A stretch of 21,457 nucleotides of DNA from Alphaproteobacteria bacterium (GTDB lineage: Bacteria > Pseudomonadota > Alphaproteobacteria > Rhizobiales > Aestuariivirgaceae), in assembly GCA_026400595.1 (NCBI GenBank), contig JAPLOT010000082.1, positions 1-21,457 of the forward strand, given 5' to 3'. Position numbers and translations under genes: made by a program. The notes beneath the pieces were generated by a model, which saw only the letters and a program-made list of their open reading frames with translations, was not told the DNA's origin and did no database searches. Below, piece after piece: positions 1 through 6,940 of the stretch (within the stretch, counting starts at the first letter, position 1; each line of letters opens with the position of its first letter).

Positions 1-174
1 GCCCTCGGCGCGGTCGACGCACTGATCCATTATCACATCGACTTTGCCAAGGAGCGTCTCGTCAGGTCACAGGGCTGGTCCTTCAACAATGCCCAGTTCT
101 GGTGGGCCATCGTCGGCGACCAGTTTCTCCACAACGTGACCTATATCGCCATGGCTGCCTATGTCTTTGGCTGA
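1..174 (+). CDS. DUF3307 family membrane protein, C-terminal fragment
   Basis: This is the last 57 codons of a gene that begins before the window, read in frame 1 and ending in TGA at 172-174. The visible part contains the motif HYHIDFAKERL, then FWWAIVGDQFLH, and ends in a hydrophobic stretch (NVTYIAMAAYVFG). That combination, an H-x-x-D-x-x-K-E segment followed by a D-Q-x-x-H segment in a terminal membrane helix, is what I know from the C-terminal half of DUF3307 proteins, small polytopic inner-membrane proteins of unknown function. Its last 16 bases overlap the 3' end of the convergent metallophosphoesterase gene, so there is no room for a terminator between them. Only the family is claimed; no role can be given. 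Confidence 0.75.
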   Translation, partial: ALGAVDALIHYHIDFAKERLVRSQGWSFNNAQFWWAIVGDQFLHNVTYIAMAAYVFG

Positions 175-965
175 TCCGCCCCGGCCGGCGGCGCAAGAAA
201 CCACGCCGGCGGCATTCTGAGTCTGGGGAGGGGCCGCTCCAGCGGCTGGTCCAGCCGCACCGACTGGATTCCGGCGGCCGACAGCCACACGGCCTCGCCG
301 ACCGCCGTCTCGATGGCCACATGAGCCGGTGGTGCGCCGAACTGATGACCGGCGTTGAACACCCAGGTCCTGCCGATCCGGTCGACCCAGGACCCTTCAC
401 GCACAAAGGGCGACTGGTGCACGTGCCCGGAGAAGACCATGTCGGGCTGATAGGCGGTGATCCACTCCAAGAGGGCGCTGTCGCCGAAGGAGCGGGAACC
501 GCTCCAGCTCACCGGCGAGTTCTGCGGCGGCGCGTGATAGACCCAGAACCAGCGGTCGCGCCGATGTGCGTGATCTGCAGCAAGTTGCTGTCCAATGGCG
601 TCGCGCGCCTTCGGCCCGTCCCACCAGGGGCAAACGGTGAAAAGCGCATCCTCGAGAATGAAGGAGCCGCCGTCGGTGATGATGTCGCGCGCTCCGAGGT
701 CGGCAATCCACCGCGCCACCTTCTCGCCGTCGTCATTGCGCGAATCGAGGTCATGATTGCCGGAACAGATCACGACGCGCGTCTTGGCCTTGATCAGCTC
801 GAGATACTTCTCGACGATCAGCGACTGCGTGCGGCAGTCGACAAGCGAGCTGACGTCAAGATGATCGCCGGCGATGATCACGAGGTCGTAGTCGCCGGCG
901 ACGCCGACAAGCCAGTCGTACTGCGGCAGCGCATAGTGGATGTCGGCAACCAGCATGCACTTCAT
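159..965 (-). CDS. Calcineurin-like metallophosphoesterase
   Basis: This 268-residue protein has the full metallophosphoesterase motif set in order: D8-x-H10, G33-D34-H35, G69-N70-H71-D72, H144 and G180-H181-x-H183. These residues bind two metal ions and hydrolyse phosphomonoesters or phosphodiesters in this superfamily. There is no signal peptide, so it should be cytoplasmic. The sequence does not tell the substrate; relatives include cyclic-nucleotide phosphodiesterases, nucleotidases and DNA repair nucleases. The last 30 or so residues are proline-rich and probably not part of the fold. It lies 65 bases downstream of the FecR-domain gene on the same strand and could be co-transcribed with it. 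The ATG start puts the first motif at residue 8, as is usual in the family. Its 3' end overlaps the convergent DUF3307 gene. Confidence 0.85.
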   Translation of the reverse strand: MKCMLVADIHYALPQYDWLVGVAGDYDLVIIAGDHLDVSSLVDCRTQSLIVEKYLELIKAKTRVVICSGNHDLDSRNDDGEKVARWIADLGARDIITDGGSFILEDALFTVCPWWDGPKARDAIGQQLAADHAHRRDRWFWVYHAPPQNSPVSWSGSRSFGDSALLEWITAYQPDMVFSGHVHQSPFVREGSWVDRIGRTWVFNAGHQFGAPPAHVAIETAVGEAVWLSAAGIQSVRLDQPLERPLPRLRMPPAWFLAPPAGADQPKT

Positions 966-1030
966 GATGTTTGTGGACTCTCATCGAGGCCGGTGCACGC
1001 CTTATGCCAGTGGACCAGGTGCACTGCCGC

Positions 1031-1885
1031 TTAGAAGTTACCGCCCATGGTCGGAGACATGCCCATGCCCATGCCCATGTTAGAGGGTGGTGACGGCGGA
1101 GACGGCGGAGACGGCGGCGAGGGAGGCGGCGGCGGCGACGGTGTTGGGGCCGTTTCGCCGCTGGGTTCGGTCCTTTGCTCCGTGTTCGGCTGCTGGCGCG
1201 GCGGTGCCGCGGCAATGGTATTCAGGCAGCTGCCGCCGCGGACGCGGAAGCGCGACGAGACCCGATTGGCATTTGCGAGGTAAGGAAAGATCTCGGCGGC
1301 GTCCTGGCGGTTGCCGAAAGCCTCTGCCAGTGGTTGAGTCTCGGTCACCGACCTGCCGTCGTTGACCAGGAAGTCGCAGGACTGGCGCAGTTGCTGGCAC
1401 TGCCCGCCGGAGCAGAACTCGGCATTGCCATTGAGCAGGATGACATAGGTCTTGCCGCCGCGGATCGTGACATCGATGGCGGTTCCGCGAATGGCCATGC
1501 TCGCCGTCGGGGTTTCGATCTGGTAGGCCTCGGACGCACTCTTGCCGCTGATCCACCGGAAGGACCCGGTCGCGGCCTTGATGCCGAGCTTCTTGAATCG
1601 CGAGCCACCCTGCACCACCGACTCGTCAACCGTGATGCGCGCCGATGCGCTGATGGCCAGCTTGGTGCCGTCCTTGAATTCGAACTCGCCTGCGCCACCG
1701 CTGTTGGTGCTCAGGCGGTCCATGAAATAGATCGGAGAGTTCTTGCCAAGGGCGCGGTTCCCTGCATCGCCATCCGCCTCAAGCGCCGGCCGCACATTGA
1801 TGGTCTTTCCGACAGGCTCGGCAGCACCGGCAGCTGTTGCGACAACAAGGCTTTCGAGCGCCAAAAGCGCGATAAGGAACCTCAT
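1031..1885 (-). CDS. Exported FecR-domain protein with Pro/Ser and Met/Gly-rich tail
   Basis: The protein is about 284 residues. It opens with a Sec signal peptide (MRFLIALLALESLVVATAAGA, probable cleavage near residue 22). A FecR-like domain follows at roughly residues 50-160: DRLSTNSGGAGEFEFKDGTKLAI, then GSFRWISGKSA, then the hallmark ETPTASMAIRGTAIDV. Four cysteines follow in the second half (FCSGGQC, QSC, GSC). The C-terminus is low complexity: a Pro/Ser run of repeated PPS units, then repeated GM, encoded by 9-base and 6-base tandem repeats. Relatives are often surface or periplasmic scaffold proteins rather than true iron sensors, and no sigma-factor gene is adjacent. A GTG lies one codon upstream of the chosen ATG; a GGAG sits 8 bases before the ATG. 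A weak minus-strand promoter (TAGACA at 1957-1952, 17-base spacer, TACCCT at 1934-1929) is possible. Confidence 0.8.
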   Translation of the reverse strand: MRFLIALLALESLVVATAAGAAEPVGKTINVRPALEADGDAGNRALGKNSPIYFMDRLSTNSGGAGEFEFKDGTKLAISASARITVDESVVQGGSRFKKLGIKAATGSFRWISGKSASEAYQIETPTASMAIRGTAIDVTIRGGKTYVILLNGNAEFCSGGQCQQLRQSCDFLVNDGRSVTETQPLAEAFGNRQDAAEIFPYLANANRVSSRFRVRGGSCLNTIAAAPPRQQPNTEQRTEPSGETAPTPSPPPPPSPPSPPSPPSPPSNMGMGMGMSPTMGGNF

Positions 1886-2312
1886 CACCTGATCTCCAGA
1901 ATTGCCGCCGCAAGCATCTAATTTGACAAGGGTACTTTTTCCCCTGTTGGTTGTCTAGCCTAACTAATGTGCAATCTGGTCGCCTTCGTTCCAACGGTTT
2001 CGTGCTCTCTCTTGCTCTGTTCCGGGACTCTGCCCAATCAGGAGAGATAAGATTTTTATTGCTATGATAGCTTTTTTATCCTATAACGCGCCCTGACGAA
2101 AGGAGGGGCTAATGGGACTGGGTGTTTGGTGTTTCTGGTGGCTTGTCGTTCTGGTTCGCAAGCTGGGTTTCGGCCCTGCATTGCCGGCCCCGCACGCGCG
2201 CGAAAGACTGCCGATGTCCGTCGTTGGTGCCCACTGTGTTGTCCTGGCAGGCGATCTGCACTACAGTCGCCCGGAGGTTGAAATCGGTCATGCGCCTGGA
2301 GGGATGCCCATC
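1886..2312. other. Divergent intergenic region, AT-rich, with promoter for the dehydrogenase unit
   Basis: This 427-base gap separates the leftward FecR-domain gene from the rightward dehydrogenase genes. Its middle (about 2041-2088) is much more AT-rich than the rest of the window and holds the sigma-70-like promoter listed separately. Bases 2101-2106 form a perfect AGGAGG, 5 bases before an ATG at 2112. That ATG opens a reading frame that runs without a stop into the small-subunit gene. The 67 codons from 2112 to 2312 encode no recognisable protein and use the third position less strictly than the neighbours, so I treat them as leader rather than gene, with reservations given in the findings. 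Confidence 0.55.
2059..2087 (+). promoter_or_regulatory. Predicted sigma-70 promoter for the dehydrogenase unit
   Basis: A -35 box TTGCTA at 2059-2064 (4 of 6 consensus matches) and a -10 box TATAAC at 2082-2087 (5 of 6) are separated by exactly 17 bases, in an AT-rich stretch unlike the surrounding sequence. Transcription would start near 2094. This is only about 7 bases before the strong AGGAGG at 2101 and leaves roughly 220 bases ahead of the Tat-signal start at 2313. Confidence 0.6.
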
Positions 2313-2741
2313 ATGACGTCGCGCCGTGACATGATCAGGGGCCTCCTCGCCGGCATCTTGGCAGCGGCCGGCGCCGGGCCCGTGGCCCATGCTGCGGGCG
2401 AAACGCCCAAGGCGGCGGACTTCATTGCCTTCTCGGAACGGCTCCTGGAGGTGAAGGGTCTCGACCCCGGCATGGGCGCCGACATCCTGGGGGCTTTCGT
2501 CGATGTCGGCCAGGGCGAGGCGCTGGCTTCGCTGATGACGGAAACAGGCCCGATCGATGCCGGAAACACCATGGCCAATGCGGTGGTTGCAGCCTGGTAC
2601 TCGGGCCTGTCGACCCGCACCGCGGGCGAAATCGTGACCGACTTCAACGGCGCTCTCATGTGGGACGCGCTCAGCTTCACCAAGCCCTGGGGATCCTGCG
2701 GCGGCGCCACAGGCTACTGGGGCGACCCACCCAGCGGCTGA
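2313..2741 (+). CDS. Small (Tat-exported) subunit of a FAD-dependent dehydrogenase
   Basis: From the ATG at 2313 the protein is 142 residues. It starts with a twin-arginine signal (MTSRRDMIRG followed by a hydrophobic stretch ending GPVAHAAG). The mature part matches what I know of the sorbitol-dehydrogenase-like small subunit family (FAD-SLDH, also called the gamma subunit of FAD glucose or fructose dehydrogenases), including the AAWYSG segment and the terminal TGYWGDPPSG. In those enzymes this subunit acts as a chaperone and carries the signal-less catalytic subunit through the Tat system. The start is chosen because GGAGGG at 2298-2303 lies 9 bases upstream and the Tat motif follows immediately. 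An in-frame ATG at 2112 would add 67 residues. The large subunit starts 18 bases after this gene stops, so the two are surely one operon. Confidence 0.8.
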   Translation: MTSRRDMIRGLLAGILAAAGAGPVAHAAGETPKAADFIAFSERLLEVKGLDPGMGADILGAFVDVGQGEALASLMTETGPIDAGNTMANAVVAAWYSGLSTRTAGEIVTDFNGALMWDALSFTKPWGSCGGATGYWGDPPSG

Positions 2742-2759
2742 ACCGGAACGAGGACCGAG

Positions 2760-4379
2760 ATGGCAGACGCAATCAGCGCCGATGTGGTGATCATCGGCTC
2801 GGGCATATCGGGCGCGATGCTGGCGGCCGGCCTGGCCAGGGCCGGCGTGAAGGTCGCCATTCTCGAAGCGGGCGACCAGGTCGACCGTGCGACGGCCGTG
2901 AACACCTACTGGAATGCCGCCATCAAGGTCCCCGAGTGCGCCTACCCGCCGACAGCGCAGGCCATGCATCCGGTTACCAACGACCTCACCTCCTGGTATC
3001 TCCAGGACGGCCCCGACAATTTCGCCAGCACCTACATCAAAGTGGTGGGCGGCACGACCTGGCACTGGCTCGGCACCTGCCTGCGGCTGGTTCCCAATGA
3101 CTTTCAGCTCAAGGCGCTCTACGGCCAGGGCATCGACTGGCCGATCTCCTATGCCGATCTCGAGTCCTTCTATGGCGCGGCGGAAGCGGCCATCGGGGTG
3201 TCGGGCGACTCCGCAAGCGATCTTGGCGCGCCGCGCACCATGCCTTATCCCATGCCGGAGATTCCCCAGACCTATCTCGACAAGGCCTATGTGAAGGCTC
3301 TGGCGGGCACGGAGTATGATGTCCGCTCGACGCCGCAGGGGCGCAATTCGACCGATCGCGAGACTCGTCCGGCCTGCTGCGGCAATGCGAGCTGCATTCC
3401 GGTCTGCCCGGTTCAGGCGAAGTATGATGCCACAGTCCATCTTGATCAGGCGACCGCCGCAGGCGCCGTGCTGCATGCCAAGTCGACCGCCGTCTTTGTC
3501 GAGACCGGCGCCGACCGCAAGGTGACCGCTGTCCGCTTCAAGCGCTGGGACGGCAGCGAAGGCCGGGCCACCGCCAAGGTCTTCGTGCTGGCCGCCCATG
3601 CCATCGAAAGCCCGCGCCTGCTGCTCAATTCGAAGAGCGAGCAGACGCCCAGCGGCGTCGCCAATTCCTCCGACCAGGTCGGCCGCAACCTGATGGATCA
3701 TCCCACCCAGCTGTCCTGGGCCCTGGCGAAGGATCCGGTCTATCCCTATCGCGGCCCGCTCTCGACATCGGGCATCGAGAACCTCCGCGACGGCCCCTTC
3801 CGCAGGCAGCGCGGCGCCTTCCGCATCGAGATCGGCAATGACGGCTGGTCCTGGCCCACCGGCGCGCCGATTTCAACCGCCCAGGACTTCGCCAACCAGG
3901 GTCTGCGCGGCAAGGCGCTGGACAAGGCCATCCACGATCAGGCGTCACGCCATATCCGCCTCGCCGCGCTGGTGGAACAGCCGCCGGACCCCGCCAATCG
4001 CATCACGCTCGATGCCGTGCAGAAGGACATCTACGGCGTGCCGCTGCCGCGCATCGCCTACAGGATCGACCAGTATACGCAGGATGGCATGGCGGAAGCC
4101 CGCAAGGCGCACGCCGACATCTTCACGCGCCTCGGAGCCAGCGAGATCCAGCACAGCTACCAGGCGCAGGGCGCGGGCCACATCATCGGCACGCTGCGCA
4201 TGGGCAGCGATTCCCGGACCTCGGTGGTCGACAGGGATCTGCGGAGCCACGACCATCCCAATCTCTTCGTACTGGGGTCATCGGTCTTTCCGACCTCGGC
4301 CACCGCCAACCCGACCCTGACCATAGCGGCCCTCGCCCTGCGGGCCGTGCCGGCGGTGAAAGCCAGCCTGCAGGGCTAG
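2760..4379 (+). CDS. GMC-type FAD-dependent dehydrogenase, catalytic subunit with Fe-S cysteine loop
   Basis: This 539-residue GMC oxidoreductase has the FAD-binding loop G13-S-G-I-S-G18 with E36 at the end of the second strand. The GGTTWHW segment near residue 98 belongs to the FAD site. The C-terminal GMC signature has H474 in GHIIGTLRMG and N517 in ANPTLT, the expected catalytic His/Asn pair. Residues 206-216 form C-C-x4-C-x3-C, the spacing that binds a [3Fe-4S] cluster in the FAD glucose dehydrogenase of Burkholderia cepacia. It has no signal peptide, which fits export together with the Tat-bearing small subunit just upstream. The likely role is periplasmic oxidation of a sugar, polyol or sugar acid with electrons passed to the respiratory chain; the substrate cannot be read from sequence. 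The usual third subunit, a multihaem cytochrome c, is not encoded next to it. Confidence 0.88.
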   Translation: MADAISADVVIIGSGISGAMLAAGLARAGVKVAILEAGDQVDRATAVNTYWNAAIKVPECAYPPTAQAMHPVTNDLTSWYLQDGPDNFASTYIKVVGGTTWHWLGTCLRLVPNDFQLKALYGQGIDWPISYADLESFYGAAEAAIGVSGDSASDLGAPRTMPYPMPEIPQTYLDKAYVKALAGTEYDVRSTPQGRNSTDRETRPACCGNASCIPVCPVQAKYDATVHLDQATAAGAVLHAKSTAVFVETGADRKVTAVRFKRWDGSEGRATAKVFVLAAHAIESPRLLLNSKSEQTPSGVANSSDQVGRNLMDHPTQLSWALAKDPVYPYRGPLSTSGIENLRDGPFRRQRGAFRIEIGNDGWSWPTGAPISTAQDFANQGLRGKALDKAIHDQASRHIRLAALVEQPPDPANRITLDAVQKDIYGVPLPRIAYRIDQYTQDGMAEARKAHADIFTRLGASEIQHSYQAQGAGHIIGTLRMGSDSRTSVVDRDLRSHDHPNLFVLGSSVFPTSATANPTLTIAALALRAVPAVKASLQG

Positions 4380-4408
4380 AACGGAATGAGGTTAGACGGA
4401 ATCACAGT

Positions 4409-4533
4409 TTCCCCCTCCCCCTTGTGGGGAGGGTCGGGGTGGGGGTCTGGAAACCTATCGGAACACAAATGAACTCTAGAGTCTGAGTTCGGAGCGACCC
4501 CCACCCTTTGTCCCTCCCCACAAGGGGGAGGGA
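4409..4533. repeat. GC-rich palindromic intergenic element (inverted repeat)
   Basis: Two arms, about 4411-4446 and 4495-4533, are inverted copies of each other, with 21 matching bases in their outer part and a few mismatches further in. They flank a spacer of about 48 bases. Each arm is itself a hairpin: CCCTCCCC, a 5-base loop and GGGGAGGG. The element lies between the convergent dehydrogenase and SDR genes and could act as a terminator for both. Units of this type (CCCTCCCCCTTGTGGGGAGGG core) are, from general knowledge, widespread in alphaproteobacterial intergenic regions and probably mobile or formerly mobile palindromic repeats. There is no T-tract typical of a classical terminator. 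Confidence 0.8.
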
Positions 4534-4567
4534 GATTAACGGTGACTCCAACTGGACTCATTCAACC

Positions 4568-5299
4568 CTAGACCATCCGCATCGACATGCCGCCGTCGAT
4601 CGCCAGCGTTTCTCCGGTGATGAAGGTATTGGTCAGCAGCTCGATGGCGGCTGATGCCACCTGCTCGGGCGTTCCGAAGCGGCGCAGCGGAATGCGGTTG
4701 TCGAGATTGTTGCGCTCGGCCTCCGGCGTCATTGCGGCATGGAAGCGCGTGCGGATGATCCCCGGTTCGATGACATTGACCCGGATGCCTTCATGCGCAT
4801 GGTCGCGCGCCAGGGCCCGGGCCATCTGCGGCAGCGCGCCCTTCACCGTCTGATAGGCCACCGTTGCGGGACAGCCGCGCTTTCCAGCAACCGATCCGAT
4901 CATCAGCATGGCGCCGCCACGCACCGCCAGCGCCGGATGCGCCGCGCGGAAGAGATGGAACACGGCATGCACATGAACCCGGAAGGCGTCCATCCACTGG
5001 TCGAAGGAGATCTCCGTGACGCGGCCCGGATTCGGGCCGCCGGCGGCGGGCACGACGAAATCCACGCGGCCGAAGGCCGAAACCGCGAGGTCAACCAGCT
5101 CGGCAGATGTGCTTGCCTCGCTGGCATCGCCGGCATGAAACCTGACATCGGTCAGCTGTCCGAGGTCCTGCAGCAGCGCACGCACTTCGTCATCCTCCTT
5201 GCGGCCGTTGAGCACAAGCCGCACCTTGCGCCGTGCCAGGGCCGTGGCGATGGCGCCCCCGATGCCGCGGGTTCCGCCGGTGATGATTGCAACGTCCAT
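4568..5299 (-). CDS. Short-chain dehydrogenase/reductase (SDR), FabG-like
   Basis: This is a 243-residue classical-length SDR. The nucleotide-binding motif T7-G-G-T-R-G-I-G14 is followed by NGR at 31-33, where a basic residue after the second strand usually favours NADP(H). The catalytic Ser136 (MIGSVAG), Tyr149 and Lys153 (YQTVK) are present. The motif normally written NNAG is PAAG here (residues 84-87). The Asn of the fourth catalytic position (usually VNL) is His109 (RVHVHAVF), a change also known in some SDR subfamilies. The C-terminal ETLAIDGG motif is intact. The reaction is presumably NAD(P)-dependent oxidoreduction of an alcohol or ketone, substrate unknown. AAGGAG lies about 9 bases before the ATG. 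It stands alone, divergent from the urea operon and convergent with the dehydrogenase unit. Confidence 0.87.
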   Translation of the reverse strand: MDVAIITGGTRGIGGAIATALARRKVRLVLNGRKEDDEVRALLQDLGQLTDVRFHAGDASEASTSAELVDLAVSAFGRVDFVVPAAGGPNPGRVTEISFDQWMDAFRVHVHAVFHLFRAAHPALAVRGGAMLMIGSVAGKRGCPATVAYQTVKGALPQMARALARDHAHEGIRVNVIEPGIIRTRFHAAMTPEAERNNLDNRIPLRRFGTPEQVASAAIELLTNTFITGETLAIDGGMSMRMV

Positions 5300-5420
5300 G
5301 GTCGAGGGCTCCTTCGTTTATGTAAGTAGGTGTTGCTTAGTCTTCGGATGGCGGGTCATCGCCCTGGCAGCGCCCAATCTTTGTGCGCCGCCTAATCCCA
5401 CGCCGCCAGAAATGTGACAC

Positions 5421-5437
5421 TGCACGATCATTATGCA
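5421..5437. promoter_or_regulatory. Candidate NtrC-type enhancer site
   Basis: The 17-base dyad TGCAC-N7-ATGCA resembles the NtrC consensus (TGCACC-N5-GGTGCA) in length and in the outer halves, with one mismatch in the right half-site. It is centred about 134 bases upstream of the predicted sigma-54 start near 5563, the normal distance for an NtrC upstream activating site. A single imperfect site is weak evidence; its position relative to the sigma-54 promoter is what makes it credible. Confidence 0.45.
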
Positions 5438-5536
5438 AATGCAAAGTCGACAGGGCTTTGGCAAGACTCTGAAGTCTGTGCGATTCTCCGTTCCTGAGCA
5501 ATGCACTAGCAGATTCTTTTTGCGCTGCAGCGCAGA

Positions 5537-5551
5537 TGGCACGTCACTTGC
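5537..5551 (+). promoter_or_regulatory. Sigma-54 (RpoN) promoter of the urea transporter operon
   Basis: TGGCACG at 5537-5543, four bases, then TTGC at 5548-5551 matches the -24/-12 consensus TGGCACG-N4-TTGCW up to its last position (G instead of A/T). The GG and GC dinucleotides are exactly 12 bases apart, the spacing sigma-54 requires. Transcription would begin near 5563, leaving a leader of about 37 bases before the urtA ATG at 5600. Urea transporter operons are known to be nitrogen-controlled, so the site fits its context. Confidence 0.8.
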
Positions 5552-5599
5552 GAAGACCTTTCACGGTTCGAATGACAACAAACCATGGAGGGACCAGGC

Positions 5600-6870
5600 A
5601 TGTCATTGACACGGAGAGGTTTTGCAAAGGCGGCGGCGGGCGTGGCCATTGCGGCGGGATTCGGGGGCGTAAGCGGGGCATGGGCGCAGAGCGCCGACAC
5701 GATCAAGGTCGGGGTGCTGCATTCGCTGTCCGGCACCATGGCGATTTCCGAGACGACGCTCAAGGACGTCATGCTGATGCTCATCGAAGAGCAGAACAAG
5801 AAGGGCGGCCTGCTTGGAAAAAAGCTCGAGGCCGTGGTCGTCGATCCGGCCTCCGACTGGCCGCTCTTCGCAGAAAAGGCGCGCGAGCTCATCGCGGTGA
5901 ACAAGGTGGCCGCCGTCTTCGGCTGCTGGACCTCGGTGTCGCGCAAAACAGCATCCTCTTCTATCCCGTGCAATATGAGGGCGAGGAGAGCGAGCGCAAC
6001 GTCTTCTACACGGGCGCGGCACCGAACCAGCAGGCCGTTCCCGCCGTCGATTACCTGATGGCCAACGAGAAGGTCGAACGCTGGGTGCTGGCCGGCACCG
6101 ACTATGTCTATCCGCGTACCACCAACAAGATCCTCGAGGCCTATCTCAAGGCCAAGGGCGTCGCCGCCGAAGACATCATGATCAACTATACGCCTTTCGG
6201 CCACTCCGACTGGCAGACCATCGTCTCCGACATCAAGAAATTCGGCAGCGCCGGCAAGAAGACGGCCGTGGTCTCCACCATCAATGGCGACGCCAACGTG
6301 CCCTTCTACAAGGAGCTGGCCAACCAGGGCATTGCCGCCGAGGATATTCCGGTCGTCGCCTTCTCGGTGGGCGAGGAGGAACTCGCCGGCCTCGACACCG
6401 GCCCGCTCGTCGGCCACCTCGCGGCCTGGAACTACTTCCAGTCCGTCGACACGCCGGAGAACGCCGCGTTCATCAAGACCTGGCGCGCCTTCCCCAAGAA
6501 CGACAAGCGCGTCACCCACGATCCGATGGAAGCGCATGTCATCGGCTTCAACATGTGGGTCAAGGCCGTCGAGAAGGCCGGCACGACCGATCCCGACGCG
6601 GTGATCGATGCCATCATCGGCGTGTCGGTTCCCAACCTTTCCGGCGGCTTCTCGGCGATGATGCCGAACCATCACATCACCAAGCCGGTGCTGATCGGCG
6701 AAGTGCAGGAGAACGGCCAGTTCGACATCGTGTGGAGCACGCCGGGCCTCGTCGTCGGCGACGAATGGTCGGACTATCTGCCGGAGTCGAAGGACCTGAT
6801 CGCCGACTGGCGGGCCCCCATGTCCTGCGGCAACTTCAACGTCGCCACCGGAAAATGCGGCGGCGCCTGA
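5600..6870 (+). pseudogene. urtA: urtA, urea ABC transporter substrate-binding protein, frameshifted
   Basis: The gene is clearly UrtA but is read in two frames. The first (5600 to about 5946) encodes a Tat signal (MSLTRRGFAKA... up to SGAWAQ) and the N-terminal lobe up to VFGCWTSVSRK. The second (about 5947-6870) resumes at NSILFYPVQYEGEE and carries the rest: VFYTGAAPNQQ, the NYTPFGHSDWQ segment and a normal C-terminus. UrtA proteins I know have about nine residues (SVLPVF plus three) between these two pieces. The data therefore fit loss of about 28 bases at 5945-5949, giving a -1 shift. As written, translation from 5600 stops at 6058 after 152 residues. The start at 5600 has GGAGGG 7 bases upstream. 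Intact UrtA is the periplasmic urea receptor of UrtBCDE. Apart from the lesion it is well conserved, so the break is recent or an assembly error. Confidence 0.9.
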
Positions 6871-6886
6871 TCGCCTGAATGCAAAC

Positions 6887-6918
6887 CGCTCCGGCCGCCC
6901 TCGACAGCGGCCGGAGCG
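6887..6918 (+). promoter_or_regulatory. Intercistronic stem-loop between urtA and urtB
   Basis: A perfect 12-bp stem (CGCTCCGGCCGC at 6887-6898 pairing with 6907-6918) closes an 8-base loop, all within the 70-base gap between urtA and urtB. No run of T follows, so it is unlikely to be a full intrinsic terminator. In binding-protein-dependent transporter operons, such hairpins behind the receptor gene often protect the upstream message or reduce read-through, giving more receptor than permease. That role here is inference. Confidence 0.7.
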
Positions 6919-6940
6919 ACGTCCTTTCCGGAGACGCGAC

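Larger units (their letters stand above)
5300..5599. other. Divergent intergenic region between SDR and urea transporter operon
   Basis: This 300-base region carries the sigma-54 promoter and the possible NtrC site listed separately, both pointing towards urtA. A further perfect dyad, AGACT-CTGA-AGTCT at 5464-5477, lies between them and has no known owner. For the SDR gene I see only a fair Shine-Dalgarno sequence and an AT-leaning stretch near 5315-5340, not a convincing promoter. No conserved protein is encoded here. Confidence 0.6.

Noticed and set aside
2109..3701. A 530-codon minus-strand frame opposite the dehydrogenase genes.
   Set aside because: It is antisense to two recognisable proteins and has the Arg/Gly/His-rich composition typical of shadow frames in GC-rich DNA. 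The same applies to the long minus-strand frames at 6836-8545, 12499-14046 and 16460-19210.
4376..4561. A 61-codon minus-strand frame beginning MSPVGVTVNLPPPCGEGQ.
   Set aside because: It is only the translation of the palindromic repeat. PPPCGEG and PHPDPPHKGEG peptides are well-known false ORFs from this class of element in alphaproteobacteria.
5942..5952. A programmed -1 ribosomal frameshift at CGCAAAACAGC could join the two urtA frames.
   Set aside because: The heptamer is not a good slippery site. Even a perfect shift would leave out about nine conserved residues between SRK and NSILFYP, so a deletion explains the data better.
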